From JAIQFL01 sp035501495 (GTDB taxonomy: Bacteria > Acidobacteriota > Terriglobia > Bryobacterales > Bryobacteraceae): a DNA stretch of 64,000 nucleotides. The notes under the pieces were generated by a model. The model was not told where the DNA came from and ran no database searches. It saw only the letters and a program-made list of their open reading frames with translations. Position numbers and translations under genes: made by a program. Below, in pieces: positions 1 to 7,310 of this stretch. Each line of letters opens with the position of its first letter. Within the stretch, counting starts at the first letter, position 1. The stretch lies in contig DATJWB010000314.1 in the NCBI GenBank assembly GCA_035501495.1, positions 1 to 64,000 on the forward strand. The letters run 5' to 3'.

Positions 1-1
1 C

Positions 2-274
2 GGTACCTGGGGATTCATCGACCGCACCGGCGCCACCGCTATTCCGCTTCACTTCGAAGCTGCTGAGAGCTTCCAAGGAGGCAAGGCAAGAGTCCAACTG
101 GACGGAAAGTGGCGGTACATCGACACGAAAGGGGCCCTCGAGGGGGATTCCGTCGCCAGTGCGAAGGTCGCGGGGAACAGCCTCCCGGACGCAGGTCTCA
201 AAGGCGTACCATCGCCACGATCGTATTCGGAAGCGGCTTCGGTGCGGGCTGGTCTTTCGGCTCACCCACTTTGA
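2..274 (+). CDS. WG-repeat protein, C-terminal fragment (5' end outside window)
   Basis: The reading frame is open from the left edge and stops at 272-274, so only about 90 C-terminal residues are visible. The fragment carries WG (KWG) beta repeats: one motif around 'GTWGFIDRTGATAIP' and a second around 'DGKWRYIDTKGAL'. WG repeats are short beta-hairpin modules found in secreted or surface proteins of many bacteria; no enzymatic role is implied. The last ~35 residues are low-complexity and do not resemble a WG repeat, so the true C-terminus may have been extended by frame drift. The end overlaps the convergent small secreted gene by 77 bases. Confidence 0.7.
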   Translation, partial: GTWGFIDRTGATAIPLHFEAAESFQGGKARVQLDGKWRYIDTKGALEGDSVASAKVAGNSLPDAGLKGVPSPRSYSEAASVRAGLSAHPL

Positions 275-707
275 CCGGCTTCTGCCCGCTGGGCGGAGGC
301 GTCTTCTTGTCGGGCGACTGAGGTGTGCTCTGCGGTCCTACAGGAGTTCCCAATCCGGAGTCCCACCACACTACGCTTTGTGCACAGTAGAGGCTCAACA
401 CATCGAGTAGTTGCTGGAGGGACGCGGCCTCGTCATCATCGAACCCGCGCTTCTCGCCGGTGGCCGCCATGGTGGCCTCCTCGGGAGAAATCTCGTACCG
501 TTGCTCGGAAGTTGGGCTGAATTGGCCGTTCACGATAGTGCCGGTTTGGACTACCCAGACGAGCTTGTGCGAGTCCAGATCCCAGGTCACGGATCCGAGC
601 TTCTTTACGGTGTCCGCGCCCGGTTGCGTCACGGGCTCTTTAGCCGCCGGTTGATCTGCCGCGAACATCGCCGCGGTGAAGCATAGCAGGATAAGTGCGT
701 TTTTCAT
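198..707 (-). CDS. Small secreted hypothetical protein
   Basis: About 169 residues. I chose the ATG at 705-707 because it follows a GGGGAG ribosome-binding sequence and starts a clear signal peptide (MKNALILLCFTAAMFA, cleavage likely after AADQ); an earlier in-frame ATG at 767 would bury this signal. The mature part has a central region with Trp-rich beta-like sequence ('SVTWDLDSHKLVWVVQ'), followed by a Pro/Lys-rich tail. I do not recognise a family. Two cysteine and tryptophan positions in 'LYCAQSVVWWDSG' are the only conspicuous residues. It lies between a WG-repeat protein (convergent overlap) and the divergent ADOP permease. Function unknown; probably periplasmic. Confidence 0.65.
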   Translation of the reverse strand: MKNALILLCFTAAMFAADQPAAKEPVTQPGADTVKKLGSVTWDLDSHKLVWVVQTGTIVNGQFSPTSEQRYEISPEEATMAATGEKRGFDDDEAASLQQLLDVLSLYCAQSVVWWDSGLGTPVGPQSTPQSPDKKTPPPSGQKPVKVGEPKDQPAPKPLPNTIVAMVRL

Positions 708-957
708 TCCGATCTCCCCGATCCGCCGGCCGCCTGCGCGCCAGAGGGGGCGAATCTGCTCCTGCAACTTGCATCTTCACGACCGTCGTGACGTCCGGTC
801 CCGATGGGTGGGTGCTAATGCGTACAAAGAGTAGCGCGACGAGTGCCAGGCACGAGCTACCTCGATTTCGTACAGGCGATTCGCGGAATCGAACACCGGG
901 AATCAGCCTCGATGCTGGAAATGAACCCCTTATCTCCGGTTGAACGGGTGCTGAAGT

Positions 958-3453
958 ATGCGGACTGCACTGACCGACCTTCGATACGGCATCCGAACGT
1001 TGCGCCTGAATCCCGGCTTCACTGCGATTGCGATCCTCTCGCTTGCTTTGGGAATCGGGGCCAACACGGCGATCTTTCAGTTACTGGATGCCGTGCGGTT
1101 GCGGACTCTTCCGGTTCCCGATCCGCAGCGGCTCGCGTTGGTCGATCTGGCCGATCACACGGGCCAACGAGGAAGCGAAGCAACCGCTTATCCCGCGCTC
1201 ACGAATCCACAGTGGGAGCATCTCCGCGACAAGCAGGACGCGTTCTCCGGCGTGCTCGCATGGGGCAACAATAATTTTGGTCTCTCGCCGGGCGGCGAGG
1301 TCCAACTGGCTCGCGGCATGTTCGTCAGCGGAGACTTTTTCAGGGTGCTGGGCGTTCCGGCGTTGCGCGGACGTGTGTTCACGGCGGCAGACGATCGTCG
1401 CGGCTGCGGCTTGCCGGGAGCGGTGATCAGCTATGCCTTCTGGCAGCGCCAATTCGGGGGCGAGGCTTCCGCCATCGGCTCGAAACTGACACTCAACTAT
1501 CAGCCAGTCGAGATCATCGGCGTGGCGGCCGCCGGCTTTTCGGGCCTGGAAATCGGACGGGCTTTCGACATTGCGGTGCCGATCTGCTCGCAGGCGGCGC
1601 TGTGGACCGAAGGCACCTGGCTGGACAACGGGACGGTGTGGTGGCTCACGGTGATGGGACGACTGAAGCCCGGCGGGACGCTGGCGCAGGCGAACGCCAG
1701 CCTGCAGGTGCTTTCACCCGGCCTGTTTCGATCGACCCTGCCCGCAAATTATCCGCCCGTCAATGTTCCGGATTACCTGAAGTTCAAGCTGAAGGCCATT
1801 CCCGCCGCTACCGGAGTCTCGATGCTCCGCCAGGATTACGGCGATCCGCTGACGCTGCTGCTCGCTACGGCGGGCCTGGTACTGTTAATCGCCTGCGCCA
1901 ATTTGGCGAACCTCATGTTGGCGCGCGGCAAGGCTCGCGAGCATGAGATCGCGGTCCGTTTGGCGATCGGCGCTTCGCGCGGCCGGCTGGTCCGCCAGTT
2001 GATGGCGGAAAGCCTGCTGCTGGCAGGCAGCGGAGCAGCGCTCGGGTTCGTTCTTGCCGGCGGACTAACCGAGTTTCTCGTGGCGCTGCTCGCCACGCAA
2101 GGCGACCCGCTGTCGCTCGACCTCTCCACGGACCGCACCGTGCTCGCCTTCACGATCGCGGTGGCCACGATGACGTGCCTGCTGTTTGGCCTGGCTCCGG
2201 CATGGCGGGCTACGCAGGTTGCCGCCAGCGATGCCATGCGCGGAAAGGGACGCGGCCTGGTGGGCAATCGCGAACGCTTCGGCTTGCGGCAGGTGCTGGT
2301 AGTTTCGCAGGTAGCGCTCTCGCTGGTGCTGCTGGTGGGTGCGCTCCTGTTCTCCGGCAGTCTGCGAAAACTCATGGCGGTGGACGCAGGCTTTCGCCAG
2401 GATGGGATCCTCGTCGCAAGCCTGGACTATCGCCGCCTGCCGATTCCGCGCGATGGACGAATCGCGTTCAAGCGGGGCCTGTTAGACAAACTGCGCGCGC
2501 TGCCCGCCGTGGACGGCGCTGCCGAAGTGGACATTCTGCCCCTCAGTGGCGGCAGTACCACCAACCGGGTCTGGATGGACGGAACGGATGGCAGCCGGAA
2601 GCTGGACGCGAACTTCAACTTCGTCGGTGAAGGATATCTGAAGACCATGGGGATTCGCCTTCTCGCCGGCCGCGACATCGACGCGCACGACACTGTGTCC
2701 TCACCGCGGGTGGCCATCGTGAACGAGTCCTTCGCCCGCAAACTCGGGTTGGGCGACAATCCGGTGGGAAAGCACTTCCGCCGCGAGGCGGTGCCGTCGG
2801 AGCCGGAGATTGTGGTGGAAGTGGTCGGGCTCGTGCGCGACACCAAGTACCTGAACTTGCGCGAGGAGTTTCGGCCGATCGCATTCCTCTCGTCGGATCA
2901 GCAGACGCGGGTCAGTTCGGACGCACAGTTCGTCATCCGCTCGGCGGCCCCGCTCGCCGATCTGACTGCGCGGGTGCGCGGCGTAATGGCTGAGGCGGGC
3001 CCGGAAATCAGCGTGGAATTCCAGTCCTTCGCCGGCACCGTCGCCGAAGGGCTCATCCGGGAGCGATTAATGGCGACGCTCTCGAGCCTCTTCGGAGTGC
3101 TGGCCGTGCTGATCGCCGCGATGGGCCTATACGGCGTGATGTCGTACTTCGTGGCGCGGCGCACCAACGAAATCGGCGTTCGGATGGCGCTCGGGGCGGA
3201 CCGCGGCCGCATCCTCCGGCTGGTTCTGCGGCAATCGGCAGGGTTACTGGCGACCGGGCTTGTGGCCGGCGCGGTCTTGACGCTGGCAATGACACGCGCG
3301 GTTTCGTCACTGCTGTACGGGTTGAAGCCCAACGATGCCGGAACGCTCGCGCTTGCGATTGCCCTGCTGGCCGCCATTACCGAGGGCGCCAGCTATCTGC
3401 CGGCGCGGCGCGCGGCGCGCCTGGAACCGATCGACGCCCTTCGCGAAGAATGA
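958..3453 (+). CDS. ADOP-type duplicated FtsX/MacB-like permease
   Basis: 831 residues, with the typical acidobacterial duplicated orphan permease architecture: first TM (about 20-42) followed by a MacB-like periplasmic core domain (about 45-260), a three-TM FtsX domain (about 290-420), a second TM and MacB core (about 440-680), and a second FtsX domain (about 705-825). The start 'MRTALTDLRYGIRTLRLNPG' and the conserved 'ARGKAREHEIAVRLAIGAS' and 'RRTNEIGVRMALGADRGR' segments are family signatures. These proteins resemble ABC3 permeases such as MacB but usually lack an adjacent ATPase, and none is encoded here. Substrate unknown. Ribosome-binding site is weak. No partner transcription factor (often PadR-like) is next to it. 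Confidence 0.93.
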   Translation: MRTALTDLRYGIRTLRLNPGFTAIAILSLALGIGANTAIFQLLDAVRLRTLPVPDPQRLALVDLADHTGQRGSEATAYPALTNPQWEHLRDKQDAFSGVLAWGNNNFGLSPGGEVQLARGMFVSGDFFRVLGVPALRGRVFTAADDRRGCGLPGAVISYAFWQRQFGGEASAIGSKLTLNYQPVEIIGVAAAGFSGLEIGRAFDIAVPICSQAALWTEGTWLDNGTVWWLTVMGRLKPGGTLAQANASLQVLSPGLFRSTLPANYPPVNVPDYLKFKLKAIPAATGVSMLRQDYGDPLTLLLATAGLVLLIACANLANLMLARGKAREHEIAVRLAIGASRGRLVRQLMAESLLLAGSGAALGFVLAGGLTEFLVALLATQGDPLSLDLSTDRTVLAFTIAVATMTCLLFGLAPAWRATQVAASDAMRGKGRGLVGNRERFGLRQVLVVSQVALSLVLLVGALLFSGSLRKLMAVDAGFRQDGILVASLDYRRLPIPRDGRIAFKRGLLDKLRALPAVDGAAEVDILPLSGGSTTNRVWMDGTDGSRKLDANFNFVGEGYLKTMGIRLLAGRDIDAHDTVSSPRVAIVNESFARKLGLGDNPVGKHFRREAVPSEPEIVVEVVGLVRDTKYLNLREEFRPIAFLSSDQQTRVSSDAQFVIRSAAPLADLTARVRGVMAEAGPEISVEFQSFAGTVAEGLIRERLMATLSSLFGVLAVLIAAMGLYGVMSYFVARRTNEIGVRMALGADRGRILRLVLRQSAGLLATGLVAGAVLTLAMTRAVSSLLYGLKPNDAGTLALAIALLAAITEGASYLPARRAARLEPIDALREE

Positions 3454-3462
3454 ATCCGAAGC

Positions 3463-4626
3463 TCAACATCTGACTTCGCGCCCACCGTTGAGGATGGACT
3501 CGCGCGCAGCTTCGATTACACGCTCGTTGTAGCTGCTGTTGCCGGGAGTGGCTATGATTCCCGCGCGATCGATCTCCTCGAGCACCGCGGGACCTTCGGC
3601 GTTCACGCGGATGGCCGCTCGCACGATGGCTTCGATGGAGCGATAGCCATAACCGACCGGCGCCAACCCCGGTCCACCAAGGTCCACGTACTGGAAATAG
3701 TCGGGACTCGGCTCCTGGTAGGAGACCGGATTGGTGTAACAGTATTTCAGGCCGCGATACTGATCGGAGTGCGAGAGGAGTCCGCCGCCGGAGGCGCCCT
3801 GGCAGAACAGCGTCAGACCCTGGGTGTTCGTTCCCGGCGCGGCGTCGGGGAAGCCCAGAGCGTTTTGCACGTTGAGCGATCCGCCGTTGTTCCAGATAAC
3901 TCGAGCATCGGTCCACAGGTAGCCCTGGTTCCCGTTGGGGAAGCGGTCCAGGATTCCATAGAGGCTGACCGAGACCGGCAGCAGTCCGGTGATGAAATGG
4001 ACGAGGTCAACGTAGTGGCAGCCGATGTAAGTGAAGGCATCGGAGTTTTCCGCCGTCATCCAGTTCTGGAAATTGGAGTGGCGGTAGTACCACTTTTCGA
4101 ACAGGCAGGCGGTGCCCAGGCGAAATTCGCCGAAGCGGCCCTCGCGGTAGGCGCGACGCGCCATCAGGCTGCGATCGTCGAAGCGCTTGTGGTATTCCAC
4201 GCCGACCAGGAGACCGCGAGTCCGGGCTTCGCGCGCGATCTCTTCCGCCTGGCCGTAGCGCAATACCAGGGGCTTGACCGCCAGGACGTGCTGTTCCTGT
4301 CGAAGAGCTTCCAGGATGGCTTCGTAGTGGAGTTGGTCGGGGAGCGCTACCACTACGATCTGGCGCGGTGGCAGCGCCGCGATGATCTCGCGATAGAGAG
4401 CGGGCTGCGGAGAGGGCGACGGCGCAGCCGGGAACATGCGGAAGGATTGGCCCGGAAAGGCACGGGCCAGCGACTCGGCCTCGGCGAGGCGCCGGACGCT
4501 TTCGTGCGACTGCGAGCAGATGGAGATCTCCGCAATGATGCCAAGGCGCTCGAGGTGGTACAACGACGGCAGGATCTGGTCGTGCACGATCATGCCGCCG
4601 CCGACGATGAGGACTTGGGGAGCCAT
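3463..4626 (-). CDS. Gfo/Idh/MocA family oxidoreductase (cytoplasmic)
   Basis: 387 residues, no signal peptide. The N-terminus 'QVLIVGGGMIVHDQILPSL' is a Rossmann nucleotide-binding segment with a GGGxxxxxxxxP pattern. 'LAVKPLVLRYGQAEEI' is equivalent to the family's conserved EKP catalytic-site motif, with AVKP here. The C-terminal alpha/beta domain follows, including 'VGVEYHKRFDDR'. The family oxidises or reduces sugars, inositols and related polyols using NAD(P); the substrate cannot be named from sequence. It ends 9 bases from the convergent ADOP gene. Upstream is a repeat-filled spacer and then the aminotransferase on the same strand, so the two may act together in sugar or amino-sugar metabolism, but cotranscription across 320 bases is uncertain. 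Confidence 0.88.
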   Translation of the reverse strand: MAPQVLIVGGGMIVHDQILPSLYHLERLGIIAEISICSQSHESVRRLAEAESLARAFPGQSFRMFPAAPSPSPQPALYREIIAALPPRQIVVVALPDQLHYEAILEALRQEQHVLAVKPLVLRYGQAEEIAREARTRGLLVGVEYHKRFDDRSLMARRAYREGRFGEFRLGTACLFEKWYYRHSNFQNWMTAENSDAFTYIGCHYVDLVHFITGLLPVSVSLYGILDRFPNGNQGYLWTDARVIWNNGGSLNVQNALGFPDAAPGTNTQGLTLFCQGASGGGLLSHSDQYRGLKYCYTNPVSYQEPSPDYFQYVDLGGPGLAPVGYGYRSIEAIVRAAIRVNAEGPAVLEEIDRAGIIATPGNSSYNERVIEAARESILNGGREVRC

Positions 4627-4635
4627 CCGGTGTTA

Positions 4636-4696
4636 GGAGCGCGGACACTCGTGTCTGCCGTCCCGGCACTCGCGCCGAGTCTTTTCGCCGCGTGGG
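4636..4696. repeat. Degenerate arm of the dispersed GC-rich inverted-repeat element
   Basis: The stretch with 'CGCGGACACTCGTGTCTGCC' followed by a CTTTTCGCCG segment matches the arm layout of the copies at 15709-15842 and 20671-20732 (GGCGCAG-CACTC-CTGCC, then a GACTT/GACGC-TTTTTGG block). It is diverged from the consensus. Together with the next repeat it fills the spacer 4627-4948, which has no convincing gene. Confidence 0.5.
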
Positions 4697-4748
4697 CACG
4701 CGACTTGGCGGCAATGAACGCCTGACAAGTGCACCCATGAGCGGGGAC

Positions 4749-4930
4749 GTGGCAGCCTCGAAAACCCCTTCGGCGGGCAGTTGCACCGTGCGGGCCGACA
4801 AGCGTCCCCATGAGTGGGGACGCGGCAGGCAGGAGTGCCTGCGCCACGCCGGCGGCGCAGGGATTTCATGAGATGCTGTGGGCCGGCGGGGGCCCATGGG
4901 TACAGGCTCGAGTGCCCGCGCCGCGTCGCC
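4749..4930 (+). repeat. Dispersed composite repeat, copy A
   Basis: About 180 bases that align by eye with copy B at 42229-42415. Shared blocks in order are 'GGCAGCCTCGAAAACCCCTT', a short imperfect palindrome flanking the 'AAGCGTCCC..GGGACGCGGC' segment, 'GGCAGGCAGGAGTGCCTGCG', and a right block with 'GTGGGCCGGCGGGGGCCCAT' and 'GGGTACAGG'. The central part is one arm of the inverted-repeat element at 15709-15842. No transposase gene is present. It occupies intergenic space between two minus-strand genes. Confidence 0.8.
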
Positions 4931-4948
4931 GGCGCAAGGCGCGTCACG

Positions 4949-6310
4949 TCAGACGCTTTCACGGAACGCCTCCTCCAGAACATCCACGCTCTCCGAGATC
5001 GCCTGTTCCGTGATCACCAGCGGAGGCGATATCTTCACCGTTGCCATACCGAAGCCAACGGGGGCGAACATCAGCACTCCCTTCTCCATGCATCGGCGCA
5101 CGACGTCGAACGCCAGGTCCGAGTCGGGCTCGGTCGTGCCGGGCTTCACACAGCAGATGCCGGCCACCAGGCCCTTTCCCGACACGCGGCCGATCTGGGG
5201 AAAGCGTTTCGCGAGGGCGTGGAGCCGCTCGTGCAGCAGAGCGCCGGTGACACGCGCGCAGTCGGCGAGCCGCTCCCGCAGCACCAGTTCGATGGAGGCC
5301 AGCGCGGCGGCGCAACACACCGGATTGCCCGCGTGGCTCGACGTCATACTCAGTGGCGGGTAAGTGTCGAGGACCTCGGGACGGCCTGCTACGGCCGAGA
5401 GCGGCAGGGAGCCGGAAATCCCCTTGCCGAAGACCGCCAGGTCGGGCACGAGTCCATAGTGTTCGAAGCCCCACAAGGTGCCGGTACGTCCGAAACCCGC
5501 CTGGATCTCGTCGCAAACCAGCAGCGCTTTGTGTCCGGTGCACCATTGGCGCAAGGCCTGCATGTAGGGCACAGGTGCGAAGGCGGCGCTTCCGCCCTGA
5601 TAGGTTTCGAGCATGACGCCCGCCACGTTCTGCGGTTCGATTCCCTGCTCGCGTAAGCTGCCCTCGAAAGTCTCGAAGGAGGTATTCGGGGTGCGAAAGC
5701 CGTCGGGGAACGGCACCTGCACGAAGCCCGGATCGAGATTGACGATCCAGTTTTTCAATTCCGGAATGCCGCCCGCCTGCTGCGCGCCCAGAGTGCGGCC
5801 GTGGAAGCCGTTGGCATAGGTGACGATGACGTGCTTGGAGCGGCCTCCATTCTTCACTCCCCAGGTGCGGCAGAGCTTGATGGCGCATTCGATGGCTTCC
5901 GATCCGACGCTGAAGAGGAATACCTTCTTCAGAGGCTCCGGGAGAATCGCCACCAGCTTCTCGACCAGCCGGGCGCGAGGCTGATTGGCGAACGAGAAAC
6001 TCATCAGCATGTGCGAGCAGGCCTGTAGGGCGATCGCATCCGCGATTTCGCGGCGGCCGTGGCCGGCATTGGCGATCAGAACGCCGGACGACCAGTCGAT
6101 CCACCGGTTGCCCCAGGCGTCGTACACCTGAAATCCTTCCGCATGGTCCCACACCACCGGCGGTTGGCCGCGCATGGCACGCGGCTCACACTCGTAAAGT
6201 TTTTCGAGAAGAGGGAGTGACTCCGGAACCGGAAGATCCGTCACGATTCGCCGGAAAGTGGTATCTACGCGCTCTACCGGCTGCGGAACCAACGTAAATT
6301 CTCTCGCCAT
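4949..6310 (-). CDS. Class III PLP-dependent aminotransferase
   Basis: 453 residues, a normal length for the acetylornithine/4-aminobutyrate aminotransferase (class III) family. Visible features are 'YDAWGNRWIDWSSGV' at the N-terminal substrate region, the glycine-rich 'FSVGSEAIECAIKLCR' that binds the PLP phosphate, 'NGFHGRTLGAQ', 'LLVCDEIQAGFGRTG' with the PLP-ring aspartate, and 'AVFGKGISGSLPLSAV' with the Schiff-base lysine. The enzyme transfers an amino group between an omega-amino or similar donor and a keto acid. The exact substrate is not deducible; 4-aminobutyrate, ornithine or an amino-sugar-derived compound are possibilities. It is divergent from the cytochrome operon, with 40 bases between the start codons. 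Confidence 0.92.
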   Translation of the reverse strand: MAREFTLVPQPVERVDTTFRRIVTDLPVPESLPLLEKLYECEPRAMRGQPPVVWDHAEGFQVYDAWGNRWIDWSSGVLIANAGHGRREIADAIALQACSHMLMSFSFANQPRARLVEKLVAILPEPLKKVFLFSVGSEAIECAIKLCRTWGVKNGGRSKHVIVTYANGFHGRTLGAQQAGGIPELKNWIVNLDPGFVQVPFPDGFRTPNTSFETFEGSLREQGIEPQNVAGVMLETYQGGSAAFAPVPYMQALRQWCTGHKALLVCDEIQAGFGRTGTLWGFEHYGLVPDLAVFGKGISGSLPLSAVAGRPEVLDTYPPLSMTSSHAGNPVCCAAALASIELVLRERLADCARVTGALLHERLHALAKRFPQIGRVSGKGLVAGICCVKPGTTEPDSDLAFDVVRRCMEKGVLMFAPVGFGMATVKISPPLVITEQAISESVDVLEEAFRESV

Positions 6311-6350
6311 TCGATTCAGTCCGTCCTACGCTCCAGTTATCATTTTGAGT

Positions 6351-7310
6351 ATGGCACGCGCGGGCCTTCGAGCTCTTCTCCTGTTGATCTTTTTGACCGC
6401 GGCCGCGCTGGCGCAATCGCAGAACGCCCTGCCGGCGGCAAAGACGTCATCGCCGGGAGGCGGGTTCGTCGGAAGCGAAGCGTGCAAGACATGTCACGCG
6501 AATATCTGGCTGAACTTCTACAAGAACCCGCATTATAAAAGCATTGCCTCGGGAAAAGAACCGGCGGAGCGCACCGGCTGCGAAGGCTGCCACGGCCCCG
6601 CTCAGGCACACGTGGCCGCGGGCGGCGGAAAGACCACCATTCCGCACGCGTTCTCGCGGATGGAGCCCAAAGACGTGCTTTCGGACTGCCTGTCATGCCA
6701 TGCGCGCGACCTGGCGCGAGCCAACATCCAGCGTTCGGAGCACACCCTGCGTGACGTGGCCTGCAACAGTTGCCACTCCATTCACCACTCGCCCACGCCC
6801 AAGTATCTTCTGGCCAGGAAGCAGAGCGATCTTTGTTACTCGTGCCACGCCACCATCCGGGCGCAGTTCGATATGCCGTCCAAGCACCGCGTCAACGAAG
6901 GCTTCATGCAATGCACCGATTGTCACAATCCGCACGGGGCCTTCCCGCCGACGTGGAGCATGGGGCAGCGCCCGCGGATGATCGAGCAGTCGTTGGGCAA
7001 TGAAGACGCCTGCCTGAAGTGCCACGTGGACAAGCGCGGGCCGTTCGTCTATGAGCATCCTTCGGTGCAGGTGGAGGGCTGCCAGATCTGTCACAATCCG
7101 CATGGATCGATGAATTCCAAGCTGCTGAAACGGCCGGTGGTGTTCACGGTCTGCCTGGAGTGCCACAACGGCGGCGCCGAAGGCACGCGCCGCCTGGGCG
7201 TCGATCTGCAGACTTCACGCCACAATCTGCTCGATCCCAAGTATCAGAAGTGCACACAATGCCACGTTCGCATTCACGGGTCGAATGCCGACCAGTTTTT
7301 CCTGAGATGA
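6351..7310 (+). CDS. Periplasmic decaheme c-type cytochrome (DmsE/MtrA-like)
   Basis: 319 residues with a signal peptide (LRALLLLIFLTAAALAQSQ). I count ten CXXCH haem motifs: CKTCH, CEGCH, CLSCH, CNSCH, CYSCH, CTDCH, CLKCH, CQICH, CLECH and CTQCH. Ten haems and this size match the DmsE/MtrA family, which carries electrons across the periplasm into an outer-membrane porin. I used the ATG at 6351 because it immediately precedes the signal peptide; an upstream in-frame ATG would overlap the divergent aminotransferase. Its stop overlaps the start of the barrel gene (ATGA at 7307-7310), so the two are translationally coupled and very likely form one transmembrane electron conduit. No surface cytochrome or periplasmic reductase gene is next to it. 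Confidence 0.95.
   Translation: MARAGLRALLLLIFLTAAALAQSQNALPAAKTSSPGGGFVGSEACKTCHANIWLNFYKNPHYKSIASGKEPAERTGCEGCHGPAQAHVAAGGGKTTIPHAFSRMEPKDVLSDCLSCHARDLARANIQRSEHTLRDVACNSCHSIHHSPTPKYLLARKQSDLCYSCHATIRAQFDMPSKHRVNEGFMQCTDCHNPHGAFPPTWSMGQRPRMIEQSLGNEDACLKCHVDKRGPFVYEHPSVQVEGCQICHNPHGSMNSKLLKRPVVFTVCLECHNGGAEGTRRLGVDLQTSRHNLLDPKYQKCTQCHVRIHGSNADQFFLR

Noticed and set aside
4627..4948. Small protein genes in the repeat spacer.
   Set aside because: Several frames are open because the repeat is GC-rich and stop-poor; no ribosome-binding site plus family match in any frame.
7160..7306. Upstream extension of the MtrB-like gene from 7160.
   Set aside because: It lies within the cytochrome gene in another frame and has low-complexity Arg-rich sequence; the ATGA overlap at 7307 is a better start.
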